A stretch of 64,000 nucleotides of DNA from Brenneria bubanii (GCF_022378355.1 NZ_JAKMAJ010000004.1:248001-312000); one strand, 5' to 3'. Shown: positions 26,100 to 34,916, counted from the first letter of the stretch. The notes: generated by a model not told the origin, from the sequence alone. Made by a program: numbers and translations.

Positions 26100-26840
26100 A
26101 TGGTCAGATTAGAAAATATTCATAAACGTTTTGATGATGAAGAAGTGTTGAAGGGCGCAACGATAGAGATCAAAAAAGGCCAGGTAGTTTGCCTTATCGG
26201 GCCGAGTGGTTCAGGGAAAACTACATTATTAAGATGCATTAATTTTTTGGAAAAAGCGGATAAAGGCCGTATCACTATTGATTCCGTCTCCGTGGATTGC
26301 GAAAAAGCCAGTAAAAAAGACATCGACAATATTCGTGCGAAAACCGCGATGGTCTTCCAGTCATATAACCTGTTCAATAACAAAACCGCATTGGAAAATG
26401 TTATGGAAGGGCTGGTTTACGCCAAGGGCATGGCTAAACGCGAAGCGAAAGAGATTGCTGAAAATTTACTGCACAAGGTGGGATTGGCGCATAAGCAAGA
26501 TACCTATCCCAGTAAACTTTCCGGCGGGCAAAAACAGCGCGTCGGCATTGCCAGAGCTCTGGCGATGAATCCCGAGGTTCTGCTTCTGGATGAACCGACA
26601 TCGGCGTTAGACCCTGAGATTGTGGGTGAAATATTAAAGTTGATTAAGGAAATCGCTCAGGAAGGGCAAACGATGATTATCGTCACCCACGAAATGAGCT
26701 TTGCTAATGAAGTGGCTTCGAACGTCATTTTTATGGAAAAAGGTTCAATCGTCGAGGAAAACGCGCCGCGTGAAATATTCAGTAATCCGAAAGAGGCGCG
26801 CACGAAAGAGTTTCTGGAACGCATTAATTTCACGATATAA
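26100..26840 (+). CDS. Polar amino acid ABC transporter ATP-binding protein
   Basis: ATPase of 246 residues of the GlnQ/HisP group. Walker A is GPSGSGKTT, the Q-loop is in MVFQSYNLFNNKTALEN, the signature is LSGGQKQRVGIARALAM, Walker B is VLLLDEPTSALDPE and the switch His is in IVTHEMSF. A TAGGA ribosome-binding site precedes the ATG. It is the first gene of an AT-rich transporter operon with two permeases and a lipoprotein receptor. The set would import an amino acid or amino-acid-like compound. Confidence 0.92.
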   Translation: MVRLENIHKRFDDEEVLKGATIEIKKGQVVCLIGPSGSGKTTLLRCINFLEKADKGRITIDSVSVDCEKASKKDIDNIRAKTAMVFQSYNLFNNKTALENVMEGLVYAKGMAKREAKEIAENLLHKVGLAHKQDTYPSKLSGGQKQRVGIARALAMNPEVLLLDEPTSALDPEIVGEILKLIKEIAQEGQTMIIVTHEMSFANEVASNVIFMEKGSIVEENAPREIFSNPKEARTKEFLERINFTI

Positions 26841-26874
26841 ACCCGTTCTGAACAGGTAAAACGAGATTTTGATA

Positions 26875-27570
26875 ATGGCAAGTAGATTTATTGATGTGTC
26901 TGAAATTATTGAAATATTCCCTAAGCTATTAGAGAATTTATCGGTAACCTTGTATATCTCGATAGCGTCTCTGGTGTTGGGGTTGCTGCTTGGTTTGTTG
27001 TTGACCGTTATGCAGGAAAGCCAGCGCGGCGTCATCAGACGCAGCGCATTGATTTACATTGATGTCATGCGCAGTACGCCGTTGTTGCTGCTGATTTTCC
27101 TGGTCTTTTTCGGCTCAAAGGTTTTCTTGTCTCAGCTTGGCGTTAGCCAGAGGTTATTCAGCGATAGCTTTTTAGCCATTGTGGCCATTACGCTGGGTAT
27201 GAGCGCCTATTTTTCCGAGATGATGCGCTCGGCCTACCGCGCCGTCGATAAAGGGCAGCTCGAGGCGATAAACAGTCTGGCCATTCCTGTCTTCGGCGGT
27301 TTTTTGCGCATTATTCTGCCTCAGGCTACCGTTATCGCCATCCCCAATCTGGGAAACTTGATGATAAATATTGTGAAACTGACCTCGTTAGTCAGCCTGA
27401 TCGGTATTGTCGATGTATTTGGCCGCGCTAAAAAGATATCCAACAGCAACTATGGGGTTAACCAGCTTGAGGCCTTTATTTCAGTAATCATTATTTACTG
27501 GATAATTAATGTATTAATTGATGTCGCCATGAAATTCTTAGAGAAGAAGTATCGGTATCTATTGGATTAG
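26875..27570 (+). CDS. Polar amino acid ABC transporter permease
   Basis: Inner-membrane permease of 231 residues of the HisM/GlnP type. The N-terminal helix NLSVTLYISIASLVLGLLLGLLL-like region is followed by IDVMRSTPLLLLIFLVFFGSK and the EAA loop (EAINSLAIPVFGGFLRIILPQA). The ATG at 26875 is preferred over a TTG at 26869; it lies 34 bases after the ATPase stop. It pairs with the next permease. Confidence 0.9.
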   Translation: MASRFIDVSEIIEIFPKLLENLSVTLYISIASLVLGLLLGLLLTVMQESQRGVIRRSALIYIDVMRSTPLLLLIFLVFFGSKVFLSQLGVSQRLFSDSFLAIVAITLGMSAYFSEMMRSAYRAVDKGQLEAINSLAIPVFGGFLRIILPQATVIAIPNLGNLMINIVKLTSLVSLIGIVDVFGRAKKISNSNYGVNQLEAFISVIIIYWIINVLIDVAMKFLEKKYRYLLD

Positions 27571-27582
27571 AAGGTATATATT

Positions 27583-28275
27583 GTGTTCAGCTTAGATTTC
27601 TTTATTGTTAACTTTCCAGTGGTCTTGCAAGCTGTTCCGTTAACGTTAGGCATTGCTTTGTCATCCGTTATATTATCGACCTTATTGGGATTCATTTTTG
27701 CCGTTATAAAAATAAAACGCATACCCATCCTTTATCCTATATCGGCTGTGTTTATGTCGTTTAGCCGTTCCGTACCTAACTTAGCCGTGCTTTACTTTTT
27801 ATATTTTGCATTTCCTTATTTCGTAGGTGCATTAAGCGGCGATTATTCCATTTCACTGGGTGCCAACAAGCTAAATCCTAATCTGGTGGCGATTATTACG
27901 TTTACTATTACCTTCAGTGTCTATTTCGCCGAGGTGTTTCGTTCAGCCTATAATTCCGTTGACAAAGGGCAGTTTGAAGCGGCATGGTCGATTGGTCTGC
28001 CGACCCGGAGTTATTTACGCCGGATTATATTTCCTCAGGCAACGACGCAGGCTTTACCTAATTATACCAGTGTGGTGATCGACTTAATAAAAGATACGTC
28101 TTTAGTGTATACCATCTCGGTAATGGATATTATGGGAAAGGCGACGTTTGTCGCCGCGAGAGGTTTTCACTATATTGATGCTTATCTGATTGCATTTGTC
28201 ATCTATTTGATTATTTGCTTCGCGATTTCAAAATCATTACGGTTTTTAGAAGTTAAACTGAGCTGTTATAAATAA
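27583..28275 (+). CDS. Polar amino acid ABC transporter permease
   Basis: Second permease of the importer, 230 residues, starting with GTG 12 bases after the previous stop. AAGGT precedes the start. Typical segments are FMSFSRSVPNLAVLYFLYFAFP and the EAA loop FEAAWSIGLPTRSYLRRIIFPQA. Two different permease genes imply a heterodimeric channel. Confidence 0.9.
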   Translation: MFSLDFFIVNFPVVLQAVPLTLGIALSSVILSTLLGFIFAVIKIKRIPILYPISAVFMSFSRSVPNLAVLYFLYFAFPYFVGALSGDYSISLGANKLNPNLVAIITFTITFSVYFAEVFRSAYNSVDKGQFEAAWSIGLPTRSYLRRIIFPQATTQALPNYTSVVIDLIKDTSLVYTISVMDIMGKATFVAARGFHYIDAYLIAFVIYLIICFAISKSLRFLEVKLSCYK

Positions 28276-28338
28276 TATCACGACCGATAGCGGTGGTAAT
28301 ATAGGGTATATGATTAATCACGGGAGTTAATTAATAAT

Positions 28339-29220
28339 ATGAGTAAAAAATATTTATATGCAATCGTCGCGGCGTTGGCCTTAGGCATCGCAGGATGCGA
28401 TAACGCGTCGGATTCCAGCAATGCAGCGGCCAGCAGCGGGAATACGTCGGCAAAGGATCAGGTGAAAGAAGTCGAAGTGGTCATCAATGAAAACTCTTTT
28501 CCGTTTTCGTTTGTTGACGATGCCGGTAAGTTCTCGGGTTACGATGGCGAACTGCTGGGAATTATTGATGAAAAGTTACCGCAATACGCATTTCATTTTA
28601 ACGCGGTATCCCGTGATGCGATGTTGGTTGGTTTATCCACCGGAACCTACAATTTAGCGGCGAATCACTTTTATATTAATAAGGAACGCGCTGAAAAATA
28701 CGACTATTCACATGAGCCGACGGGCCTAAGTGATTTGAGATTGATCGTAAGAAAAGATGATAACGAAATAAACTCCCTGGCCGACTTCGCCAAATCCGGG
28801 AAAAAACTGGTTCCTATTCATGTCAGCGACGCTCGTTATCAGGTGATTGCGGATTACAATGCGGCTAACCCGAATAATCAGATTGTGTTAAAAGCAACCG
28901 GCGAACAAACGGCGGCCGATATTTTCAAATCAGTGGCGTCCGGTGAGTATGATGCCGCCATTTATCCCATCGGCGCATTTTTAGCCGTCACTAAAAAAAT
29001 CGATTTGAATTTGAAGGTATCCAACTCGGTGGGCATTTTCCCCAATGTGTTTTTGTATAGCAAAACGCCAGAATCGGCTGAGCTTATGAAGGCGATTGAT
29101 AACGTCTTAATCGATCTTAAAAACGATGGCACATTAGCCAAACTGTCCGTTAAATGGCTTGGCGAGGATGTTTATGCGTTGGATGGCGCAAAAAATACAA
29201 CAGTGCCAACCCAGTTTTAG
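28339..29220 (+). CDS. Amino acid ABC transporter substrate-binding lipoprotein
   Basis: Receptor of 293 residues in the SBP_bac_3 family. A lipoprotein signal peptide ends at LGIAGC with the lipidated Cys at residue 20. Asp follows at position +2, which in enterobacteria favours retention in the inner membrane. A Ser/Ala/Asn-rich linker (residues 21-42) precedes the binding domain (VVINENSFPFSFVDDAGKFSGYDGELL). Lipoprotein receptors are less usual for amino acid importers in enterobacteria than in Gram-positive bacteria, which fits horizontal origin for this AT-rich operon. Confidence 0.9.
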   Translation: MSKKYLYAIVAALALGIAGCDNASDSSNAAASSGNTSAKDQVKEVEVVINENSFPFSFVDDAGKFSGYDGELLGIIDEKLPQYAFHFNAVSRDAMLVGLSTGTYNLAANHFYINKERAEKYDYSHEPTGLSDLRLIVRKDDNEINSLADFAKSGKKLVPIHVSDARYQVIADYNAANPNNQIVLKATGEQTAADIFKSVASGEYDAAIYPIGAFLAVTKKIDLNLKVSNSVGIFPNVFLYSKTPESAELMKAIDNVLIDLKNDGTLAKLSVKWLGEDVYALDGAKNTTVPTQF

Positions 29221-29233
29221 CGCGATCTAGAAT

Positions 29234-29270
29234 AAGGATGCACGGTGATAAATGTTAAACCTGCATCCTT
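29234..29270 (+). terminator. Inverted repeat after the receptor gene
   Basis: Arms AAGGATGCA and TGCATCCTT enclose a 19-base loop, immediately downstream of the receptor stop and ahead of the ATC-hydrolase-family gene. There is no clear T-tract. It may be an attenuator or an mRNA-stabilising hairpin that lowers expression of the last gene. Confidence 0.4.
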
Positions 29271-29334
29271 AAATTGGATGGGGCGGCTTTAAATTAGTGA
29301 TGAGTTAAGCATAATGAATAAAGAGGTAGCGTTG

Positions 29335-29862
29335 ATGAGCAATAATTTACTGGATGACATAAAGAAAAATAATACGCCGTCAATAACTGATGAGGTAACG
29401 CTGGCTCTGAGAGCGGTGACGGAAAAAAGGGCGTCCACCATTGCGAATATGATTGATGAAGCGAAAAGTAAAGGGCTGAATGACAATTTCGCCCGCGCAG
29501 CTATTTATAATTATGGCGTCGCTAATGGTCATGATATGGCTAAATCGATGAAAAATCCTGACGATCTCATCGAATTTTCAAACACGTTCATCTCGGGTCT
29601 GGAACCTGATGTTTATGAGATGGAGCTAATCAAGGCGACGGAGGAGGAGTTTCAGGTTCACTTTCATTACTGTCCCTACGTCACCAAGTGGTTACAGCAA
29701 AACAGAACTACCGATGAACTGGCGAACTTATGTGATATCTGCATGGAAGGCGATGGCGCTTTGGCAACGGTATTTTCGGATCTGGAGTTTGAATTGGGCA
29801 GCACCATCGCCAAAGGCGGTCAGGTCTGTGATATTCATTATAAACGATCGCAAACTTCTTGA
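29335..29862 (+). CDS. ATC (L-2-amino-thiazoline-4-carboxylate) hydrolase family protein
   Basis: Protein of 175 residues recognised by its pattern as a member of the ATC hydrolase family. The region ARAAIYNYGVANGHDMAK is followed by EEFQVHFHYCPYVTKWLQ, LANLCDICMEGDGALA and FELGSTIAKGGQVCDIHYKR. Cysteines at about 113, 133, 136 and 165 match the Cys-rich pattern of the family. The founding enzyme opens the ring of aminothiazoline carboxylate in conversion to L-cysteine in Pseudomonas. AGAGG lies 8 bases before the ATG at 29335; an ATG at 29314 would add seven residues. It closes the AT-rich transporter operon. The real substrate is not shown by sequence. Confidence 0.72.
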   Translation: MSNNLLDDIKKNNTPSITDEVTLALRAVTEKRASTIANMIDEAKSKGLNDNFARAAIYNYGVANGHDMAKSMKNPDDLIEFSNTFISGLEPDVYEMELIKATEEEFQVHFHYCPYVTKWLQQNRTTDELANLCDICMEGDGALATVFSDLEFELGSTIAKGGQVCDIHYKRSQTS

Positions 29863-30092
29863 TATTGAAAAGGAATATTTGATCGTGGCGTAGGTATTCT
29901 CGAAAACATCCTATCGCTGGCGTTTTCCTTCAGACAAAACGGGCAATCTATGGCTGTGAGTCTTGGGAAATTCCGGCGATAAGATGAAAATGGCGTTTGA
30001 TACGTTTTAGTGCAATTGATATCGGTTACTTGCGGATCCGCTTATTATTGGTGCAGTAGGTGATTTCTCTCCCTTACCGGGCGGTATTTACC

Positions 30093-30305
30093 TCAATAAA
30101 CGTTTTCAGGAATAATTGTTTTTTTCATTGAAATAATAAAGTGGCCATCTTTTTTGAATATTTTCCCACCTCTATCCGCACACATCATGGCAAGTTTGAA
30201 AAAATCATCGCTTCCGATATCAAAAGCTAACTTTATCTTTTTGGCGATGCCAGCCTTAATAAGTTCTTCGGCCTGGTAATATGTGGATGCCTGAACTAAC
30301 GACAT
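30093..30305 (-). CDS. Small hypothetical protein
   Basis: A 70-residue frame with a good ribosome-binding site (GAGGGAG five bases before the ATG). It has a helix-rich N-terminus (ASTYYQAEELIKAGIAKKIKLAF) and a basic C-terminus. There is no signal peptide, membrane helix or known motif. It is AT-rich like the cassette to its left. It stands alone between the ATC-hydrolase-family gene and the serine hydrolase. It is plausibly real on codon pattern and ribosome-binding site; its function is unknown. Confidence 0.5.
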   Translation of the reverse strand: MSLVQASTYYQAEELIKAGIAKKIKLAFDIGSDDFFKLAMMCADRGGKIFKKDGHFIISMKKTIIPENVY

Positions 30306-30525
30306 AATGACTCCCTCAAAGAAGTGTTGGAAAAATCCATATATTTCAAATATGCGCCATTTTTATTTCATAAAGATGAAGATAAGTTTACATTTTAATG
30401 AATTAACACGGTTCGTTTATACAGTGTTTCTTTTGACATGCGTCTGACACAGAAACGCGCTATGGTTGACCCGTTATCTGCTTATCACCAGCGACTCGTC
30501 GTTCCTTGAATCAGCAGGAGGATGT

Positions 30526-31092
30526 ATGAGCTATGTCAATAATATCATCATAGTGCATGGGTTCTTATCGACGCCGAGACACCATTGGTTCCAATGGCTG
30601 GCTCAACAGTGGCAAGACGCCAATATTCGCGTTTTCATTCCTAGGATGCCGATGCCGCGTGCGCCGAAACCTGATAAATGGCTGGCTCAGTTGCGTAATA
30701 CCATCGCTATGCCCAATGAAAAAACCTGGTTTATCGGGCACAGTTTGGGATGTATTACCGTGTTGCGTTATTTGTCTTCTTTGCATGAAGAGCTGAAAGT
30801 CGGAGGCGTCATTCTAGTATCCGGATTTGCGGAGCAGGTCGATACGCATCCTGAGCTTAATGATTTTACCGCCACGCGCATTGACTTTAATTTATTGCGT
30901 AAAACGATAAAGCATCGCATCACCATCCTGTCGTCGAACGATAGCGTCGTCGCGCCGCACCATACGGTAAAACTGCGCGAGCAGCTGGATGCCGAACTCT
31001 ACAGCTTTACCGGATGCGGGCATTTTCTGGCGTGCGACGGCTTTGATCAATTCCCGGCGTTAAATAATATACTGCGCGACTATTTGAAATGA
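30526..31092 (+). CDS. RBBP9/YdeN-type serine hydrolase
   Basis: Small alpha/beta hydrolase of 188 residues in the RBBP9/YdeN family. It begins NIIIVHGFLSTPRHHWFQWL. The nucleophile elbow is GHSLG (Ser near residue 76), Asp lies in SSNDSVVAPHH and the His in GCGHFLA. The ATG at 30526 is chosen because AGGAGG lies six bases upstream; the open frame to 30466 has no conserved sequence. It appears to be a single-gene unit. Substrates of this family are not well known. Confidence 0.88.
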   Translation: MSYVNNIIIVHGFLSTPRHHWFQWLAQQWQDANIRVFIPRMPMPRAPKPDKWLAQLRNTIAMPNEKTWFIGHSLGCITVLRYLSSLHEELKVGGVILVSGFAEQVDTHPELNDFTATRIDFNLLRKTIKHRITILSSNDSVVAPHHTVKLREQLDAELYSFTGCGHFLACDGFDQFPALNNILRDYLK

Positions 31093-31094
31093 TT

Positions 31095-31205
31095 GCATAG
31101 CCCTTTGGCTATGTAATACCCACGATTTGCGGAGGAATAATCCCGATGAAGATATTGCGCTGGTCGGCGATGATGGGATACTCCATGCCTTGAAGGCATG
31201 GAGTC
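31095..31205. repeat. Two hairpins between the hydrolase and ClpP-like genes
   Basis: The first has arms CATAGCC (31096-31102) and GGCTATG (31107-31113) with a four-base loop. It lies just after the hydrolase stop and could terminate or stabilise its mRNA. The second has perfect 11-base arms, ACTCCATGCCT (31180-31190) and AGGCATGGAGT (31194-31204), with a TGA loop. Neither is followed by a T-tract. The second resembles the end hairpins of IS200/IS605-type elements, but no transposase is present. Confidence 0.45.
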
Positions 31206-31277
31206 AGAAGGTATGTCGCCGTTTTTCACCGCTTGCCTCATCAGGCGCGGCGTGAACCCGGCGTTTTGCGGCCGGCT

Positions 31278-31874
31278 TTAGGCGTCCAGCTCATCCCAGC
31301 GAGTGATCAGGTGACTGGTGATGCCGTAGTCGATGGCTTGTTGTGGCGACATCCAGTAGTTGCGGTCGGTATCTTCCACCACTTTTTCCAGCGGTTGCCC
31401 CGTCGCTTCGCTGATCAGTTTGTTGATGCGGGTACGGATACGCAATAGCTCATTGGCTTCGATCTGGATATCCGTGACGCGGCCCTGCACGCCGCCTAAT
31501 GGCTGATGAATCATGAAGCGCGTATTGGGCAGGGTATAGCGATCCTGCTTGTCTGCGGCCAGATAAATAGTAATCCCCGCACTGGCGACCCAGCCGGTGC
31601 CGATTGCCAGTACCCTGGGCTTAACAAATTTAATCATGTCGTGGATAGTATCGCCCGCTTCGACATGACCACCCTGACTATTAATAAATAGCTTAATCGG
31701 CTCATCGCTCATTTCCTGTAAAATAAGCAGTTGAGCAGCCACCTTTTCAGCCAACTTTTGGTTTATTTCACCAGAAATAATAACTGAACGTGATTTCATT
31801 AATTCATTCATCGCAGAGGACGCGCTGTTATCCTGCTTATCATCCTCTTGTTGTTTCTGCGGTTCTTTCGACAT
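31278..31874 (-). CDS. ClpP-like protease subunit with Asn in the triad
   Basis: A ClpP paralogue of 198 residues. The nucleophile Ser98 is in GWVASAGITIYL and His123 in RFMIHQPLGG. In place of the third triad residue, the Asp of E. coli ERDRFLS, it has Asn172 (TDRNYWMS). The Gly-rich INSQGGHVEAGDTIHDMI segment and the handle region are normal. The N-terminal 25 residues are charged and differ from the usual propeptide. The ATG at 31874 has GGAG upstream; the frame runs open to 31976 without conserved sequence. No ClpX/ClpA gene is adjacent, so it is a second, lone ClpP, possibly working in mixed rings. Confidence 0.87.
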   Translation of the reverse strand: MSKEPQKQQEDDKQDNSASSAMNELMKSRSVIISGEINQKLAEKVAAQLLILQEMSDEPIKLFINSQGGHVEAGDTIHDMIKFVKPRVLAIGTGWVASAGITIYLAADKQDRYTLPNTRFMIHQPLGGVQGRVTDIQIEANELLRIRTRINKLISEATGQPLEKVVEDTDRNYWMSPQQAIDYGITSHLITRWDELDA

Positions 31875-32126
31875 TACAAATACTCCATCGCTTGGTGTCT
31901 TTAATATCAGTGCGCGTTTAGCATGGCGGAATGCTAGCGTACGTCGATTACGCCATTTGGCAATGATATACGTCATGCTTTAGTCGCACGCGCGTAGGTT
32001 TTATTATTTTGTCCCGTAAATAACGCTATCGCAAATACCGAGCTTCAATTATTTGCCGATGATTATCTTTCCCTATTCGTGAAAGCGCGTGCATAGGGCC
32101 GCTTATCCGGCCCATGCCGCTGAGCA

Positions 32127-32582
32127 TTACATCTCTTTTGTGAACTTATCCCGCAGGCTTTCTCTTTGCTGCTCAAACCATCGCAAGATTGAACGGCACT
32201 CTTCTACCTGCTCAAACGTGAGCGGATTTTCACTGCCGGGATCCTGCTGGTGTATGGCAAACTGTTTTTGCTTAAGATTGAGCGATTCGCCTTTTTCCGC
32301 CACCAGATTTAAAAAATCGCGCAACGCCGCGCTAAAGAGAAAGTCCGCTTCGGCGAGCGCCTCTTCATATTCCATCATCATCGAATCGGTAACATCGGCA
32401 TCTTTGATAACCAGCTTTATAAAATTTCGCGTTTGTTTGTAGACATATAATCTTCTACTGTACAACCGTTCACGAACTTCACGATTTTTCTCAGTTTGGT
32501 CTCTGAATATTATCCAGAACAGGATGAACAGCGACACGGTGCTGATCAGAGTTTGTCCAATGAAAAGGACATTGGTGTTCAT
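32127..32582 (-). CDS. Hypothetical single-helix membrane protein
   Basis: A 151-residue protein with one N-terminal transmembrane helix (LISTVSLFILFWIIF, residues about 12-26) and a basic, helix-rich cytoplasmic domain with charged coiled-coil-like stretches (NREVRERLYSRRLYVYKQTRN; YEEALAEADFLFSAALRDFLNLVAEKGESL as separate segments). I recognise no family with confidence. It overlaps the DUF421 gene by 4 bases, so the two are co-translated and probably form a complex in the inner membrane. Confidence 0.72.
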   Translation of the reverse strand: MNTNVLFIGQTLISTVSLFILFWIIFRDQTEKNREVRERLYSRRLYVYKQTRNFIKLVIKDADVTDSMMMEYEEALAEADFLFSAALRDFLNLVAEKGESLNLKQKQFAIHQQDPGSENPLTFEQVEECRSILRWFEQQRESLRDKFTKEM

Positions 32583-33286
32583 TCAACTATCTCCTTTTTC
32601 TTTTTTATCAGGGAGGAAAGACTACGGAATTTGCGCGGACGGACGCTGCCATCTTTCAGAATACATTTTAAATTACCTTGCCAATATTCACCTAAAAAAA
32701 CATCGTCGGGATCTTTTATGCCGATTAATTCCATCTCATTCAAAAGATCGTGTTTAGTGATGCCAAGCTCTCTGAGCTCTGTATCCCTGACATTGCCGTT
32801 ATGAAAAACGATGATGGCAGGCTGCGAGTTTTTATCGCAGATTGCGGTAACTGAACCATCCGGTTCGATTTGCGCATAACTGATTTCATCAAAAGAGTAT
32901 ATCCCCTGACTATTCAACCTGGATGCTATATGAAATATATCGATCTTGTTTTTCTTTTTTAAAATATTTTCCATAATAAACACACCATCCTTAATGATCG
33001 GAATAGGACGGCCGACGGCGATGTTTCTAAAAATATGATATTTTTTGCAAAAGGTATTCAGAAAAAAAAGCACCATAATGCCCAGTAACAATACCAGTAC
33101 ATACTCATAGAGCGGAATCGCCTCTGAGTAAATAATGCCGCCAATTATGCCGCCCAGCACGAAGTTGCCAATAAGATCGATAGCATTCATCTGCGACATT
33201 TGCGTTCTGCCCGACAGATTGAAATAAGTGATGATTAGCGCGAAGCCGATGATAAACTTGATCAAAACCAGAAAATAAAAATACAT
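32579..33286 (-). CDS. DUF421 (YetF-like) membrane protein
   Basis: A 235-residue protein with three N-terminal helices (residues about 5-80, including LIGNFVLGGIIGGIIYSEAIPL) and a C-terminal soluble DUF421 domain with the typical LKKKNKIDIFHIASRLNSQGI and SYAQIEPDGSVTAI segments. In Bacillus, YetF/YdfR-type proteins are spore or membrane proteins of poorly known role. It is AT-rich relative to its right-hand neighbours. The downstream gene overlaps by 4 bases. Confidence 0.85.
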   Translation of the reverse strand: MYFYFLVLIKFIIGFALIITYFNLSGRTQMSQMNAIDLIGNFVLGGIIGGIIYSEAIPLYEYVLVLLLGIMVLFFLNTFCKKYHIFRNIAVGRPIPIIKDGVFIMENILKKKNKIDIFHIASRLNSQGIYSFDEISYAQIEPDGSVTAICDKNSQPAIIVFHNGNVRDTELRELGITKHDLLNEMELIGIKDPDDVFLGEYWQGNLKCILKDGSVRPRKFRSLSSLIKKKKEIVE

Positions 33287-33727
33287 GAATAATCAGCCTG
33301 TTAATTATCGTATTGTTATTTTACCTCACCCATTATAGTAACACAATGTAACATTTAGCCCTGTGAAATATCGTCTGGATGACGCAGCGATATTGAGCGC
33401 GTCATCAGATTAATTTCAGTGCTGATATTTAATGAAGCAAGCTTTTGTTTTTTTCTTTCGTTAAGCCAGCCTAATAATGAAAATATTGTTTATTGACCTC
33501 ACCCGCGCCGCGGGCGGGGCTAAATCATCCACGGCGCGGCGGCGCGTGTTCCCATTGGCGAAAGCGCTGAAAGTGCGCGGAGGACGGCGCGCTAAAAGGC
33601 CGCGCCCACGATACGGGGCAGTCGGCTAATTGCTTGATTAATATTTATTTTAATATTTAAAAATAAATGACAACCGTTAATTTACGGTATGAGGACAAAC
33701 ATGTCGCTGATTGTTCCGCATAATAAA
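33287..33727. other. Long intergenic stretch before the RND operon
   Basis: No gene was found. An inverted repeat with arms GATGACGC (33378-33385) and GCGTCATC (33399-33406) lies in the first third. A very GC-rich block spans about 33500-33610, and a short dyad ACCGT/ACGGT lies at 33673-33688. The two flanking genes diverge, so both promoters must lie here or in the adjoining Fur-like site. Confidence 0.4.
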
Positions 33728-33746
33728 TGAGAATTATCATTCTCAT
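33727..33746 (+). promoter_or_regulatory. Fur-box-like palindrome before the RND operon
   Basis: Perfect eight-base arms ATGAGAAT and ATTCTCAT flank TATC, 23 bases before the adaptor start codon. This matches the GAGAAT-x-ATTCTC form of enterobacterial Fur boxes. Its position would let Fur block transcription or early elongation of the efflux operon when iron is plentiful. Binding is inferred. Confidence 0.62.
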
Positions 33747-33769
33747 CATTCCATGGAAACCATTCTATT

Positions 33770-34906
33770 ATGCGGTTAAAAACATCATTGCTTGTCATGA
33801 GTCTATGTCTGACCGCCTGTGACGGTTCTACCCCCGTAACCACCGCGCCGGCGCCTGCTCAGGTCTGCGTGGTCACTTTGCAGACCCAGCCCATTACCTT
33901 GTCTTCCCGCCTTCCCGGCCGCACCACGGCGATACGTCGTGCAGAAGTCCGACCGCAGGTCGACGGTATCATCCTCAAACAGATGTACAAAGAAGGCGCG
34001 GATGTTAAAGCCGGTCAGCAGCTTTATCAGATTGACGACGCCAGTTATCAGGCCGCTTACGATAAAGCTCTGGCGACGTTGAACAACGCCAATGCGGTGG
34101 TTAAACGCTATAGGCCGCTGGTTGCGGCCAAAGCCATCAGCGCGCAGGTCTACGATGCCGCGCTGTCCGATGCCGCGCAGGCGAAGGCGGATGTTGAAAC
34201 CGCCCGCGTGAATCTGGAGTACACCCGGGTCAAAGCGCCGATATCAGGACACATCGGGCGCTCGCTGTTTACCGAGGGGGCGCTGGTCACCAGCGGGCAA
34301 ACCAGTTATCTGACGACTATTTCCCAGCTAGACCCCATTTATGTCGACGTCAGCGAATCGTCGCGGAAGCTGCTGCAACTACGCCGCGCGCTGGCAGATG
34401 GCAAACTTAAGGCCGTCGGCAATCATGCCGCGGCCGCCCGGCTGACGCTGGAAGATGGTTCCGCCTATTCGCGGGAAGGGCAGCTGGAGTTTTCCGAAGT
34501 GACGGTGAACGAGGGTACCGGCACGGTAACCATGCGAGCCTCGTTCCCTAATCCGGACAAAGCGTTGCTGCCGGGCATGTTTGTCCATGCCATTGTGCCG
34601 CAGGGCGTTCAGGATAATGGCATTATGGCGCCGCAGCAGGCCATCAGCCACGATAGCAAGGGCAAACCCTATGTTTACCTGGTGAAAGCGGATAACACCG
34701 TTGAACAGCGCACCATTACCACCGGCGATATGATTAACGGCAAATGGCTGGTGACCAGCGGTTTGGCCGCCGGTGAAAAAGTCATTACGTCAGGGTTACA
34801 GCATGTTCAGCCGGGTAGCACGGTGTCGGCCAGCGAGCAGCCTCAGGACACTTCATCGAGCGTCAGCGACAACAACTTGTCGATGACGGACGCCTCCGCG
34901 CAGTAG
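33770..34906 (+). CDS. RND efflux periplasmic adaptor, AcrA/MexA family
   Basis: Membrane fusion protein of 378 residues. A lipoprotein signal ends at CLTAC with Cys17 as the lipid site and Asp at +2, favouring the inner membrane. The lipoyl half-motifs ([24 protein letters not shown] region and [10 protein letters not shown]) flank a helical hairpin at residues about 100-160. Beta-barrel and membrane-proximal domains follow. It is the first gene of a complete tripartite operon, with 10 bases to the RND pump gene. A Fur-box-like palindrome lies just upstream. Confidence 0.92.
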   Translation: MRLKTSLLVMSLCLTACDGSTPVTTAPAPAQVCVVTLQTQPITLSSRLPGRTTAIRRAEVRPQVDGIILKQMYKEGADVKAGQQLYQIDDASYQAAYDKALATLNNANAVVKRYRPLVAAKAISAQVYDAALSDAAQAKADVETARVNLEYTRVKAPISGHIGRSLFTEGALVTSGQTSYLTTISQLDPIYVDVSESSRKLLQLRRALADGKLKAVGNHAAAARLTLEDGSAYSREGQLEFSEVTVNEGTGTVTMRASFPNPDKALLPGMFVHAIVPQGVQDNGIMAPQQAISHDSKGKPYVYLVKADNTVEQRTITTGDMINGKWLVTSGLAAGEKVITSGLQHVQPGSTVSASEQPQDTSSSVSDNNLSMTDASAQ

Positions 34907-34916
34907 GGAAAAAACG

